Source of the DNA: Aliiglaciecola sp. LCG003
GTDB lineage: Bacteria; Pseudomonadota; Gammaproteobacteria; Enterobacterales; Alteromonadaceae
Assembly: GCF_030316135.1 (NCBI RefSeq)
Contig: NZ_CP128185.1
Span: 744,001 to 808,000, forward strand
Direction of reading: 5' to 3'
Length of the DNA stretch: 64,000 bases
A model generated the notes under the pieces. It searched no databases. It was not told where the DNA came from and worked only from the letters and a program-made list of their open reading frames with translations. Shown here piece by piece: positions 44,998-53,690 of the stretch. Both the position numbers and the translations under genes were made by a program. Within the stretch, counting starts at the first letter, position 1. Each line of letters starts with the position of its first letter.

Positions 44998-45011
44998 GGT
45001 AAACGTTTACC
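44998..45011. promoter_or_regulatory. LacI-family operator upstream of the galactoside operon
   Basis: GGTAAACGTTTACC, a perfect 14-bp palindrome with the central CG typical of LacI/GalR-family operators, 126 bp upstream of the TonB receptor start. The LacI-type gene at 59301-60311 is the obvious candidate regulator. Confidence 0.8.
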
Positions 45012-45028
45012 TTGGTATGTTATAAAGT

Positions 45029-45063
45029 TGTTATTCAAGGTTGATTGCCTGTTATTCAAGGTT
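45029..45063 (+). repeat. Two 14-bp direct repeats spaced 21 bp
   Basis: TGTTATTCAAGGTT occurs at 45029-45042 and again exactly at 45050-45063. The 21-bp offset equals two helical turns, as expected for a protein binding as a tandem pair. They lie between the operator and the receptor start. Confidence 0.65.
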
Positions 45064-45136
45064 TTCACCTCGCAGCGAAGTTTCACCTAAATCATAATAA
45101 AATTAACACTAGATGCTTACCTAAAAGGGGTAAATA

Positions 45137-47863
45137 ATGAAAACACATTTCAAACTGAGTCTGACTGCATTGGCCATTGCTCAGTGCTTAAATTTTTCTG
45201 TTGCTCAGGCACAAGAGACAAATAGTACCGCTGATAGTGATACAGCAGAGCCTGCCACTGAGGTGATTGAAGTACGCGGATTTGGTTCGACCCTGAAGCA
45301 ATCTTTATTTGAAAAACGTAACGCGCCACAGGTTGTAGAAATTATTTCTACCGACGATTTAGGCAGCTTACCTGATGTGACCATAACCGATGCATTAGCC
45401 AGATTACCTGGTATCACGGCTGACAGAGATAGAGGTAACGCCAGTCGTATCTCGATTCGCGGCATGGGCCCACGTCTAAATATGGCGACTATGAATGGGC
45501 GCGAAATTGTATCTGGTGAGCCTAGCCGTGATGTGCGTTACGAGCAATTTCCAGCAGAATTGGTTAGCAGCGTGCAAGTTTATAAAAGTCCTATGGCCAG
45601 TAACATTGAAGGCGGTATTTCCGGCTTAGTGAATTTGGACTTCGTTGACCCACTGAGCAAAGATGAGCCCGTTTTTACCGTAAGTGGCAACCTTATGCGT
45701 TATGAATTGGGTGATGATTTACCGGATGGCCAATCAACCGGTAAAAAATTCAGTGTAAGTTATGTTGATAAAATTGGAGCTAACTTTGGTTATGCATTTG
45801 GTATTGCTTACCAAGATCAGCCTTCGTTGCAACGGGGCATAGAATCATGGGATTACAATAACGCACCAGAAAATCAGGGCGACATTAACCAAAATGGCAT
45901 TACCGAAGCCGCTCCATGGGGTGGTCAAGCGGATACCAAAATTGGTAACAATGAACGCCTAGGCGCAATGACTATCCTAGAGTGGCAGGCAACTGATGCC
46001 CTCACCCTTAAATATGATCTGTTTTACTCTAAATTCAAAATTAAAGAACGTGAAGACCAATATTACTTCACTAACTGGGGTAATTGGCAGGGTGGACAAG
46101 ATTGGAATTACCAAAATTCAGCCAGCTCAGCCAATATCATTACTAAAGCGGATGGTACTGAACAGGTAATCGGTGGCGGTTTGGCTTTCGGTTCACACGA
46201 AGTGCACAACGCCACTTGGTTTCAAGAAAATGAATTGATCAGCACAGGGTTAAACGCCGAGTACATTACTGATGATTGGACCATTAAAGCTGACGTAGGA
46301 TATTCAGAAGCGAGTATCGACTCCGTATGGGTAGACATTCGTTCTAACTACAATGGCCCGGCGTATGACTTAGGCTGGAGTGCAGCCGAGAATGATCGTA
46401 TGGCCATTGAGATTCAACCAAATCCAGACCAAGGTTTAACCTACACGGATATTGGCAACCCTGAGAACTATAGTATCGACGGTGTCGAAACCTGGGTTGA
46501 AACCTCTCCTGGTGTGTGGGAAGCCTTCTATTACGGTATGTTTGCTGATGATGATCGCGACTTGACCGACGAAATGGTGAGCGCGCAGCTAGATTTTTCT
46601 CGTGATATTGACATCAACGATATTCAGAGTATTGAATTTGGTGCCCGTTACAGTGATCGTGACAAGCAAAACCGAGTATATGATTGGCAAAAATCAGTTA
46701 TTGCTGACAATGGTTTAACCGACTACGGCATGCAATATGAAATCGGTGGCGATGTGACCGCCCCAATGCTGTATACCTTCAAAGATTGGGACCTGGTCGC
46801 AGATAAAGTATTTGGTGGCTTAGGGACTGCGGATTATGACAACCAATCTGCGGACGACAAATTAGCTTCATGGGAGCTGAGTGAAACTACCTATAACCTA
46901 TATGCTCAAGCTAACCTCAGAGGCACCATTGGTGGTCTGGATTATACTGGTAATATTGGGGTCAGATACGTAAAAACTGAATCTCAGTCTAGTGGTACAC
47001 AACAAATTGCTGGCGTATTAAGCCCCGTCACTGTTGACCATGATTACAGTGAAATCTTACCTTCATTAAATGTAATCGTGACCTTAAATGAAGATTCACA
47101 ATTACGCTTTGGATTAGCGAGAACCATGTCCCGTCCGCCGTTAATTGAAATGCGTACTGGCTTCGCGATTAATGAAACAGTTGAACCTAATACCGCTTCT
47201 GGTGGTAACCCTACGCTGAATCCTTTCGTGGCCAATCAAGCTGATTTAGGCTATGAATATTACTTTGGCGATGACGGTGCCGTGACGGTTTCGTTGTTCT
47301 ATAAGGATTTAAAAAATCACATAGGGAATGCTCAGGAAAACCTAAACTTTAATGGCGTGGATTACGAATTTACCGGGCCTGTTAACGGTGACGGTGGCAA
47401 AATCAAAGGTTTCGAAGTGTTATTTCAGCAAGCCTTTACCGATTTACCTGCACCATTTGATGGTTTAGGAGTGTACGCCAACTACTCTTACACAGATTCT
47501 GATGTGCAAGAATTCATCCCACAAAATAATCCTTATACCTTAGGCGGCTTGTCGCAAGATGTGGCCAACTTTACCTTGTGGTATTACAAGCAAGGGTTTG
47601 AAGCGCGGGTGTCCTATGACTATCGCAGCGAATATACGTCTATTAACAGCTGGAACCCCAGCCGTATAGCCCTGCAAGATGAACAAGCCACAGTCGATGC
47701 CAGTATTTCATATGAAGTAAATGAGCATCTAAAACTAACCTTACAAGGCCAAAACCTGACTGATGAAGCCTCAGTTAGCTATTGGGATAATGATCGTACT
47801 CGTCCAGCAGATTATGTGGAATGGGGACGTCGTTTCTTGGTTGGATTTCAATATTCGATGTAA
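45137..47863 (+). CDS. TonB-dependent receptor for oligosaccharide uptake
   Basis: 908 residues. The signal peptide ends near SVAQAQ (residue ~25). A TonB-box-like stretch (ATEVIEVRGF) precedes the plug domain (LGSLPDVTITDALARLPGI... SRISIRGMGPRLN... VQVYKSPMASNIEGGISGLVNL), and the rest is a beta barrel with many aromatic strands, ending RRFLVGFQYSM. This layout is the Alteromonadales/Xanthomonadales sugar-receptor type. It moves ligand across the outer membrane with TonB energy. As first gene of the cluster, behind the LacI operator, it probably imports galactose-containing oligosaccharides; the exact ligand is inferred from neighbours only. AAAAGGGG lies before the ATG. Confidence 0.92.
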   Translation: MKTHFKLSLTALAIAQCLNFSVAQAQETNSTADSDTAEPATEVIEVRGFGSTLKQSLFEKRNAPQVVEIISTDDLGSLPDVTITDALARLPGITADRDRGNASRISIRGMGPRLNMATMNGREIVSGEPSRDVRYEQFPAELVSSVQVYKSPMASNIEGGISGLVNLDFVDPLSKDEPVFTVSGNLMRYELGDDLPDGQSTGKKFSVSYVDKIGANFGYAFGIAYQDQPSLQRGIESWDYNNAPENQGDINQNGITEAAPWGGQADTKIGNNERLGAMTILEWQATDALTLKYDLFYSKFKIKEREDQYYFTNWGNWQGGQDWNYQNSASSANIITKADGTEQVIGGGLAFGSHEVHNATWFQENELISTGLNAEYITDDWTIKADVGYSEASIDSVWVDIRSNYNGPAYDLGWSAAENDRMAIEIQPNPDQGLTYTDIGNPENYSIDGVETWVETSPGVWEAFYYGMFADDDRDLTDEMVSAQLDFSRDIDINDIQSIEFGARYSDRDKQNRVYDWQKSVIADNGLTDYGMQYEIGGDVTAPMLYTFKDWDLVADKVFGGLGTADYDNQSADDKLASWELSETTYNLYAQANLRGTIGGLDYTGNIGVRYVKTESQSSGTQQIAGVLSPVTVDHDYSEILPSLNVIVTLNEDSQLRFGLARTMSRPPLIEMRTGFAINETVEPNTASGGNPTLNPFVANQADLGYEYYFGDDGAVTVSLFYKDLKNHIGNAQENLNFNGVDYEFTGPVNGDGGKIKGFEVLFQQAFTDLPAPFDGLGVYANYSYTDSDVQEFIPQNNPYTLGGLSQDVANFTLWYYKQGFEARVSYDYRSEYTSINSWNPSRIALQDEQATVDASISYEVNEHLKLTLQGQNLTDEASVSYWDNDRTRPADYVEWGRRFLVGFQYSM

Positions 47864-47897
47864 TGCGTGATGGCCATCATCTAGTAATAAAATAAAA

Positions 47898-47932
47898 GCT
47901 CCGGCCAGTTTTTTTAGCCGGAATTTTATTGC
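47898..47932 (+). terminator. Hairpin between receptor and beta-galactosidase genes
   Basis: TCCGGC, an 11-base T-rich loop, then GCCGGA followed by ATTTTATT. A terminator-like structure about 35 bp after the receptor stop; it may cause partial termination, leaving the receptor more highly expressed than the genes that follow. Confidence 0.6.
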
Positions 47933-47994
47933 TTAGTCAATCTCATATCTCGGTCTCTTGGACCCCGCTAGTTATCTTTAGAGGACAGTATTCC

Positions 47995-50373
47995 GTGCGT
48001 AAAGCCATAATATTATCTGCTCATTTGTTGTGTCTGCTGGTTTTAACTGCCTGTCAGAATGACAACCCGAGTGCGCACCACGACACAGGTGTGCAAGCGT
48101 CGATTACCAGTGAAACTCCGGTAAGTCAGACGTTAAATTTCAACAAAGACTGGTTATTTAAAAAGTCTCAAACAGAGCAATCTGCAGGCAAAATATCTGC
48201 TGCTTGGCAGACGGTAGATTTACCCCATACTCCCCGATTAGAGCCGCAAATAGTCAACCACCAATGGCAAGGATTTGCTTGGTATCAAAAAACTTTTCAA
48301 GTCCCTGAATCTTGGTTAGACAAAGCGGTGCTGATACGTTTTGAAGGGGCGATGAATGTGGCTGATATTTGGTTAAATGGTGAAAAGGTTGGTGGGCATA
48401 TTGGCGGCTATTTACCGTTCACCTTAGATCTTAGCCCTTACTTGAAAAGCGGTGACAACCAGATCCAAGTTCGTTTGGATAACCGTGACAACGAAATCAC
48501 CGGTCCGAAGCCTTTACATTTGCTCGATTTTAACACCTACGGTGGGTTGTATCGCGACGTCAATTTGTTGATCAAAGATAAACTAATGATCACCGATGAG
48601 ATGTTAGCCAACGAAGTTGCTGGCGGCGGAATATTTGTGACCTTCCCCAAAGTCAGTGAGTCCAGCTCAGTATTAGTTGTAAAAACTCAGTTACAAAATC
48701 GCTACGCCGCAGCAAAGTCGGTGCGTGTCGAACAGACCTTATTGTGGCAATCCACGCCAGTAGCCAACAATGTTCAGCGCACACAACTGCTTGAGAACCA
48801 GTCTTTGCACGTGGAGCAGCGAATCGAAGCTAAACAGGTAAAACTATGGAGTCCCAAAACACCAAATCTTTATAGTTTGCAGACTAAAGTATTTGACGGT
48901 GAGCGATTGGTAGAACAGCAGTCGCGCAAAATTGGTTTTCGTGAATTTACCTTTAATCAGCAACATGAATTGCTGATTAATGGCGAGAAAACCTTTCTGC
49001 GCGGTGTCAATCGCCATCAGGATTATCCTCATGTTGGTTACGCAACCTCAGCTCAGGCGGATTATCGTGATGCGGTTAAAATAAAGGCTGCTGGATTTGA
49101 TTATGTACGACTGTCCCATTATCCACATTCTACAGCCTTTATGCAGGCAGCTGATGAGCTTGGCTTGGTGTTAATTGATGCCGTTTTAGGCTGGCAATAT
49201 TACAACCCTGATCCGGCATTTGAGGCACATATAATTCAATCCTGTGCCGACTTGATTCGGCGTGACCGTAATCATGCCAGCGTATTGGGTTGGGAATGCT
49301 CCCTGAACGAATCAGATATGCCTGATGACTTTATCGCTCGTCTGGATGACACCGTGCATAAAGAGTTCCCAGGAGCCTATTCTGCGGGCTGGGAAAAAGG
49401 CTATGACATATATTTGCAGGCCCGCCAGCATAGACTGCAACACTACGAAACTCCGAATCAACCTTATGTTGTGTCTGAATATGGTGATTGGGAATACTAT
49501 GCGCAAAATGCCGGTTTGAATCAGGACAATTGGGGCGATTTAAAAGACGAAGAACGCACTAGCCGTCAATTGCTTAACAGCGGTGAAAAACGTTTGTTGC
49601 AACAGTCAATGAACCTGCAAGAAGCCCACGATGACAATCACACCGTACCTGCCTTCGCCGATGGGTATTGGGTGATGTTTGATTACAACCGTGGCTATGC
49701 TGATGACATCGAATCTTCGGGCATTGCCAGCTTGTATCGTCAACCTAAATACAGCTACTACTTTTTTGCCAGTCAACGTGATGCAGATGAAGTCAGCGAT
49801 GCTTATGCCAGTGGTCCTATGGTACACATCGCCAGTGAATGGACTAAAAATTCGGCGACTAAAATACGTGTTTTTAGTAACGCACAACAGGTGGCGTTAT
49901 ATTTAAACGATGAGTTAGTTGAACAAAAGTCAGCTAGTCGGGATAAATATTCTCAGCATCTTGCCCATCCGCCAATTCATTTTGATGTCGCTGAATTTCG
50001 TCCTGGTACACTCCGCGCGGATGCAATTATAGATGGCAAAGTGGTTGCCAGCCATACAGTAGCAACGCCAGGAGAGGCGACTCAACTAGCATTACGCTTG
50101 GACGTCAGTGGTGTCAAACCGGTAGCTGGCAGTAAAGATCTGGTGTTTGTATATGCCGATCTGCTTGATAGCAACGGAAATAAAGTACCAGCCAACGATG
50201 TGGCCCTTGAGGTCGCGCTAAGCGGTGATATCCAGTTACTTAATCAAGAAGCCATACTGACATCTCAAGGACAGGGCGCTTTGCTGATCCGTATAGGCGA
50301 CAGTTTGGCGGGGGCCAGCATCACAGTGTCTGGCATTGGATTGACTTCTGCTAGCTTAAACCTGGCGCAATAG
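47995..50373 (+). CDS. Beta-galactosidase, GH2 family, predicted lipoprotein
   Basis: 792 residues from a GTG at 47995, which has AGAGGA nine bases upstream; the frame is open to 47929, but this start gives a proper lipoprotein signal (AIILSAHLLCLLVLTAC, Cys at the lipobox). GH2 layout: sugar-binding domain (FNKDWLFKK... WLNGEKVGGHIGGYLPF), immunoglobulin-like domain, TIM barrel from FLRGVNRHQDYP, acid/base Glu in WECSLNES near 440, nucleophile Glu in VVSEYGDWEYY near 495, and a C-terminal beta domain. It should release galactose or act on related beta-glycosides at the membrane. It is followed 11 bp later by galE, which supports galactose as product. Confidence 0.88.
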   Translation: MRKAIILSAHLLCLLVLTACQNDNPSAHHDTGVQASITSETPVSQTLNFNKDWLFKKSQTEQSAGKISAAWQTVDLPHTPRLEPQIVNHQWQGFAWYQKTFQVPESWLDKAVLIRFEGAMNVADIWLNGEKVGGHIGGYLPFTLDLSPYLKSGDNQIQVRLDNRDNEITGPKPLHLLDFNTYGGLYRDVNLLIKDKLMITDEMLANEVAGGGIFVTFPKVSESSSVLVVKTQLQNRYAAAKSVRVEQTLLWQSTPVANNVQRTQLLENQSLHVEQRIEAKQVKLWSPKTPNLYSLQTKVFDGERLVEQQSRKIGFREFTFNQQHELLINGEKTFLRGVNRHQDYPHVGYATSAQADYRDAVKIKAAGFDYVRLSHYPHSTAFMQAADELGLVLIDAVLGWQYYNPDPAFEAHIIQSCADLIRRDRNHASVLGWECSLNESDMPDDFIARLDDTVHKEFPGAYSAGWEKGYDIYLQARQHRLQHYETPNQPYVVSEYGDWEYYAQNAGLNQDNWGDLKDEERTSRQLLNSGEKRLLQQSMNLQEAHDDNHTVPAFADGYWVMFDYNRGYADDIESSGIASLYRQPKYSYYFFASQRDADEVSDAYASGPMVHIASEWTKNSATKIRVFSNAQQVALYLNDELVEQKSASRDKYSQHLAHPPIHFDVAEFRPGTLRADAIIDGKVVASHTVATPGEATQLALRLDVSGVKPVAGSKDLVFVYADLLDSNGNKVPANDVALEVALSGDIQLLNQEAILTSQGQGALLIRIGDSLAGASITVSGIGLTSASLNLAQ

Positions 50374-50384
50374 GGAGAAATCTG

Positions 50385-51389
50385 GTGAATATTTTGGTTA
50401 CCGGCGGTGCCGGTTACATTGGTACTCACACCTGTGTTGCCCTGCTAAAAGCCGGCCATCAGGTGGTAGTAGTTGATGACTTTAGTAACAGTTGTCCGGA
50501 AGCAATGCAGCGAGTGGAAACCATTTGCCAGCAAAGCATTCCGTTCTACCAAGGGGATGTGGGCGACAAAGCGTTGTTAGAAAAAATCTTCAGTGAAAAT
50601 CATTTTGATGGCGTAATCCACTTTGCTGGGGCGAAAGCCGTTGGTGAGTCTGTAGCCAAACCGCTTTACTACTACCGTAATAATGTGACTGCCAGTCAGA
50701 CGTTGCTCGAAGTTATGGCTACCTTTGATGTTAGTTCGTTGGTATTTAGCTCTTCTGCTACTGTATATGGCGACCCTCACGCAGTCCCTATCTTGGAAGA
50801 CTTTCCGTTGGCACCTACCAACCCTTATGGGCGCAGTAAGCTGATGGTTGAGCAGATCATGCAGGATCAGGCGCAGGCTGATAAACGCTTCAATGGTATT
50901 ATTTTGCGCTATTTCAACCCAGTAGGAGCCCACGAAAGTGGCTTAATTGGCGAAGACCCCAACGGTATTCCAAATAATCTGATGCCATTTATCTCTCAGG
51001 TGGCAGTCGGTAAACGGGCTCAATTGACTATTTTTGGCAATGACTACCCAACCCGAGACGGAACCGGTGTGCGAGATTACATCCATGTTTGTGATCTGGC
51101 CGAGGGCCATGTTCAGGCACTGGAAAAATTGCATGATCAACAAGGTTGTCACGTATTAAATCTAGGTACGGGTAATGGTGTCTCAGTGTTGGAAATGGTC
51201 GCGGCCTACGCCGATGCCAGCCATCAGCCCATCCCTTATGTTTTTGCTGAGCGTCGGCCAGGCGATGTGGCCCAATGTTACGCGGATGCCAGTCAGGCTA
51301 AGCAAATATTGGGTTGGCAGGCTACTCGCGGGTTGCCAGAAATGGTAGCGGATAGCTGGCATTGGCAGTCGGGTAATCCTAATGGTTAG
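50385..51389 (+). CDS. galE: UDP-glucose 4-epimerase
   Basis: 334 residues with a GTG start and AGGGAGA upstream. The NAD motif TGGAGYIGTHTCVALL opens the protein, the catalytic Tyr-x3-Lys is in NPYGRSKLM, and FSSSATVYGDP supplies the Ser. Downstream parts (YFNPVGAHESGLIGEDPNGIPNNLMPFISQVAVGKR; GTGVRDYIHVCDLAEGH) are canonical. It interconverts UDP-galactose and UDP-glucose. The order galE-galT-galK here forms a complete Leloir set within the sugar locus. Confidence 0.97.
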   Translation: MNILVTGGAGYIGTHTCVALLKAGHQVVVVDDFSNSCPEAMQRVETICQQSIPFYQGDVGDKALLEKIFSENHFDGVIHFAGAKAVGESVAKPLYYYRNNVTASQTLLEVMATFDVSSLVFSSSATVYGDPHAVPILEDFPLAPTNPYGRSKLMVEQIMQDQAQADKRFNGIILRYFNPVGAHESGLIGEDPNGIPNNLMPFISQVAVGKRAQLTIFGNDYPTRDGTGVRDYIHVCDLAEGHVQALEKLHDQQGCHVLNLGTGNGVSVLEMVAAYADASHQPIPYVFAERRPGDVAQCYADASQAKQILGWQATRGLPEMVADSWHWQSGNPNG

Positions 51390-51426
51390 CGTAATCAATC
51401 AAATTCTTAATTTTTAAAGGTTTTCT

Positions 51427-52494
51427 ATGTCTGAATTCGATGTTACAGAACATCCTCATCGTCGCTTTAATCTCCTGACAGGGGAATGGGTGTTAGTGTC
51501 TCCACACCGCGCCAAACGCCCATGGCAAGGACAGGTAGAAGATGCTGGCGAAGATAATACACCGAGTTATGATCCGAGCTGTTTTTTGTGCCCGACAAAT
51601 ACTCGTATCAGTGGAGATGTGAATCCGGACTATGATTCTCCATTTGTGTTCACCAATGACTTTGCCGCTTTGCATCAACAAACACCCGATGCTCAGCGAG
51701 ATGATGAAGGTCTATTTGTGCTATCGTCAGTGGAAGGCACTAGCCGCGTGATCTGCTATTCACCTAATCATAGTTTAACTATGCCGGAGCTGAGCCAGCC
51801 GCAGATCCAAGGAATAATCCAAACTTGGATTGCCCAATACCAGGATCTTTCAACAACCTACCAGTGGGTTCAAGTTTTTGAGAATAAAGGGGCGATTAAT
51901 GGTTGCTCGAACCCTCACCCCCATGGACAAATTTGGGCCAGTTCTAGTGTGCCTACTTTGCCAGCACGAGCTGATAAAGCGCAAGCGGAGTACTTACAGC
52001 ATCACGACAAAAATTTGCTATTAACCTATGCTCAGCGCGAGATGGCTGATGGTGAGCGTACTGTAGTGGAAAACGCGGATTGGATTGTAGTGGTTCCTTA
52101 CTGGGCTTCTTGGCCTTTTGAAACCCTAGTGCTGCCAAAGTTTGCGGTTACACGGATGGAGGAACTTAGTGACAGCCAACAGCTTTCGTTGGCAGATATC
52201 ATGCAGCAAATCACCATTCGCTATGACAATTTATTCCAATGCGCTTTTCCCTATTCAATGGGCTGGCACAGTGCACCCTATACAAGCCAATATGAAGCGC
52301 TAGAAGGGCGTCAACACTGGCAGTTACATTGTCACTTTTATCCGCCGTTATTGCGTTCAGCCACGATCAAAAAATTTATGGTGGGCTATGAAATGATGGC
52401 TGAAACTCAGCGCGACATGACGCCGGAACAAGCTGCTGAACGTTTGCGTCAGCAAGCGTCGATTCATTATAAAACCGCTAACACTAACAACTAA
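51427..52494 (+). CDS. galT: Galactose-1-phosphate uridylyltransferase
   Basis: 355 residues. The class I signature is intact: GCSNPHPHGQIWASSSVP (the His-Pro-His uridylyl site near residue 170). A zinc-site region in the N-terminus has FLCPTNTR; C-terminal QLHCHFYPPLLRSATIKKFMVGYEMMAE is canonical. It transfers UMP between UDP-glucose and galactose-1-phosphate. galE lies 37 bp before and galK 12 bp after; AAAGG precedes the ATG. Confidence 0.97.
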   Translation: MSEFDVTEHPHRRFNLLTGEWVLVSPHRAKRPWQGQVEDAGEDNTPSYDPSCFLCPTNTRISGDVNPDYDSPFVFTNDFAALHQQTPDAQRDDEGLFVLSSVEGTSRVICYSPNHSLTMPELSQPQIQGIIQTWIAQYQDLSTTYQWVQVFENKGAINGCSNPHPHGQIWASSSVPTLPARADKAQAEYLQHHDKNLLLTYAQREMADGERTVVENADWIVVVPYWASWPFETLVLPKFAVTRMEELSDSQQLSLADIMQQITIRYDNLFQCAFPYSMGWHSAPYTSQYEALEGRQHWQLHCHFYPPLLRSATIKKFMVGYEMMAETQRDMTPEQAAERLRQQASIHYKTANTNN

Positions 52495-52506
52495 GCAAGG
52501 GTTGTC

Positions 52507-53667
52507 ATGAGCTTAACAATCGAACAATTAAAACATGCTTTTGAACAGCAATTTGGTCAGGCCCCGGAGTATCATTTTCGTGCCCCTGGACGAGTCAACC
52601 TGATTGGAGAACATACCGACTACAATGATGGTTTTGTATTGCCTTGCGCTATCGATTTTGAAACCCATGTGGTTGCACAGCCCAACGGCAGTAATAAAAT
52701 ACGGGTGTTGGCTGCGGATTACACGTACCAGCTTGATTGTATTGACCTTGAGCAGGAAATTGCTCACCACCAGGAATTTCAGTGGGCTAATTATGTGCGC
52801 GGCGTGGCTAAAAGCCTGCAATCGCGGGAAGTTGAATTGCTGGGGTGTGATTTAGCCATCAGCGGTAATGTACCTCGTGGCGCAGGACTAAGCTCCTCAG
52901 CCGCCCTTGAAGTGGCGCTGGGGTTGGCATTTAGTACCTTAAGTAAGCACTACTTATCTAAATCCGAAATCGCTCTGAATGGCCAACAAGCAGAAAACGA
53001 GTTTGTCGGCTGTAATAGCGGCATTATGGATCAGTTGATTTCAGCCCAAGGACAACAAGGTAACGCGTTGTTGATTGATTGCCGTTCACTGTCCTGTAAA
53101 CCAGTGGAAATGCCTGAGTCGCTATCAGTAGTGATCATCAACTCCAATGTCAAACGAGGCCTGGTAGATAGTGAATACAATATGCGTCGCATGCAGTGTG
53201 AAACCGGCGCAGATTTATGTAACGTTTCGTCATTGCGGGATTTAAGCGAAGCGCAGTTCGCCACTTTTGAGGATCAACTTGACCCTGTTACGGCCAAGCG
53301 CGTGCGACATGTGGTGACTGAAAATGCCCGTACCCAAGCCGCCGCTATTGCTTTGCAGAACGCTGATGTGCAGACCCTCAGTGCATTGATGGCAGCGTCT
53401 CACGTGTCAATGCGGGATGATTTTGAGATCACGGTCCCGCAGATAGATTATTTGGTTGAATTAGTCGCTGCAATTATTACTGATAGCGGTGGAGTTCGTA
53501 TGACCGGCGGCGGTTTTGGCGGCTGTGTCGTTGCCCTAGTACCCCATAAAAAAGTTGCGGAAGTGAAGGCGTCTATTGCGACTCACTACCCAGCAAAAAC
53601 CGGTTTGATAGCCGATGTATTTGTATGCCGGCCTTCCGCCGGTGCTGAAATTGTGGTTCAGCCATAA
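52507..53667 (+). CDS. galK: Galactokinase
   Basis: 386 residues. The GHMP kinase motifs are complete: galactose signature FRAPGRVNLIGEHTDYNDGFVLPCAI near residue 22, ATP loop GNVPRGAGLSSSAALEVAL near 120, and the C-terminal MTGGGFGGCVVALVP near 335. The catalytic Asp is in NSGIMDQLISAQG. It phosphorylates galactose at C1. A tight 12-bp spacing from galT supports a single operon. No galM (mutarotase) gene was seen in the cluster. Confidence 0.97.
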   Translation: MSLTIEQLKHAFEQQFGQAPEYHFRAPGRVNLIGEHTDYNDGFVLPCAIDFETHVVAQPNGSNKIRVLAADYTYQLDCIDLEQEIAHHQEFQWANYVRGVAKSLQSREVELLGCDLAISGNVPRGAGLSSSAALEVALGLAFSTLSKHYLSKSEIALNGQQAENEFVGCNSGIMDQLISAQGQQGNALLIDCRSLSCKPVEMPESLSVVIINSNVKRGLVDSEYNMRRMQCETGADLCNVSSLRDLSEAQFATFEDQLDPVTAKRVRHVVTENARTQAAAIALQNADVQTLSALMAASHVSMRDDFEITVPQIDYLVELVAAIITDSGGVRMTGGGFGGCVVALVPHKKVAEVKASIATHYPAKTGLIADVFVCRPSAGAEIVVQP

Positions 53668-53690
53668 GCGCCTGGCCAAAGGAGTAAAGT

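Noticed and set aside
44854-45090. 78-codon frame upstream of the TonB receptor
   Set aside because: It runs through the LacI operator and direct repeats, has no ribosome site, and its composition is that of AT-rich spacer.
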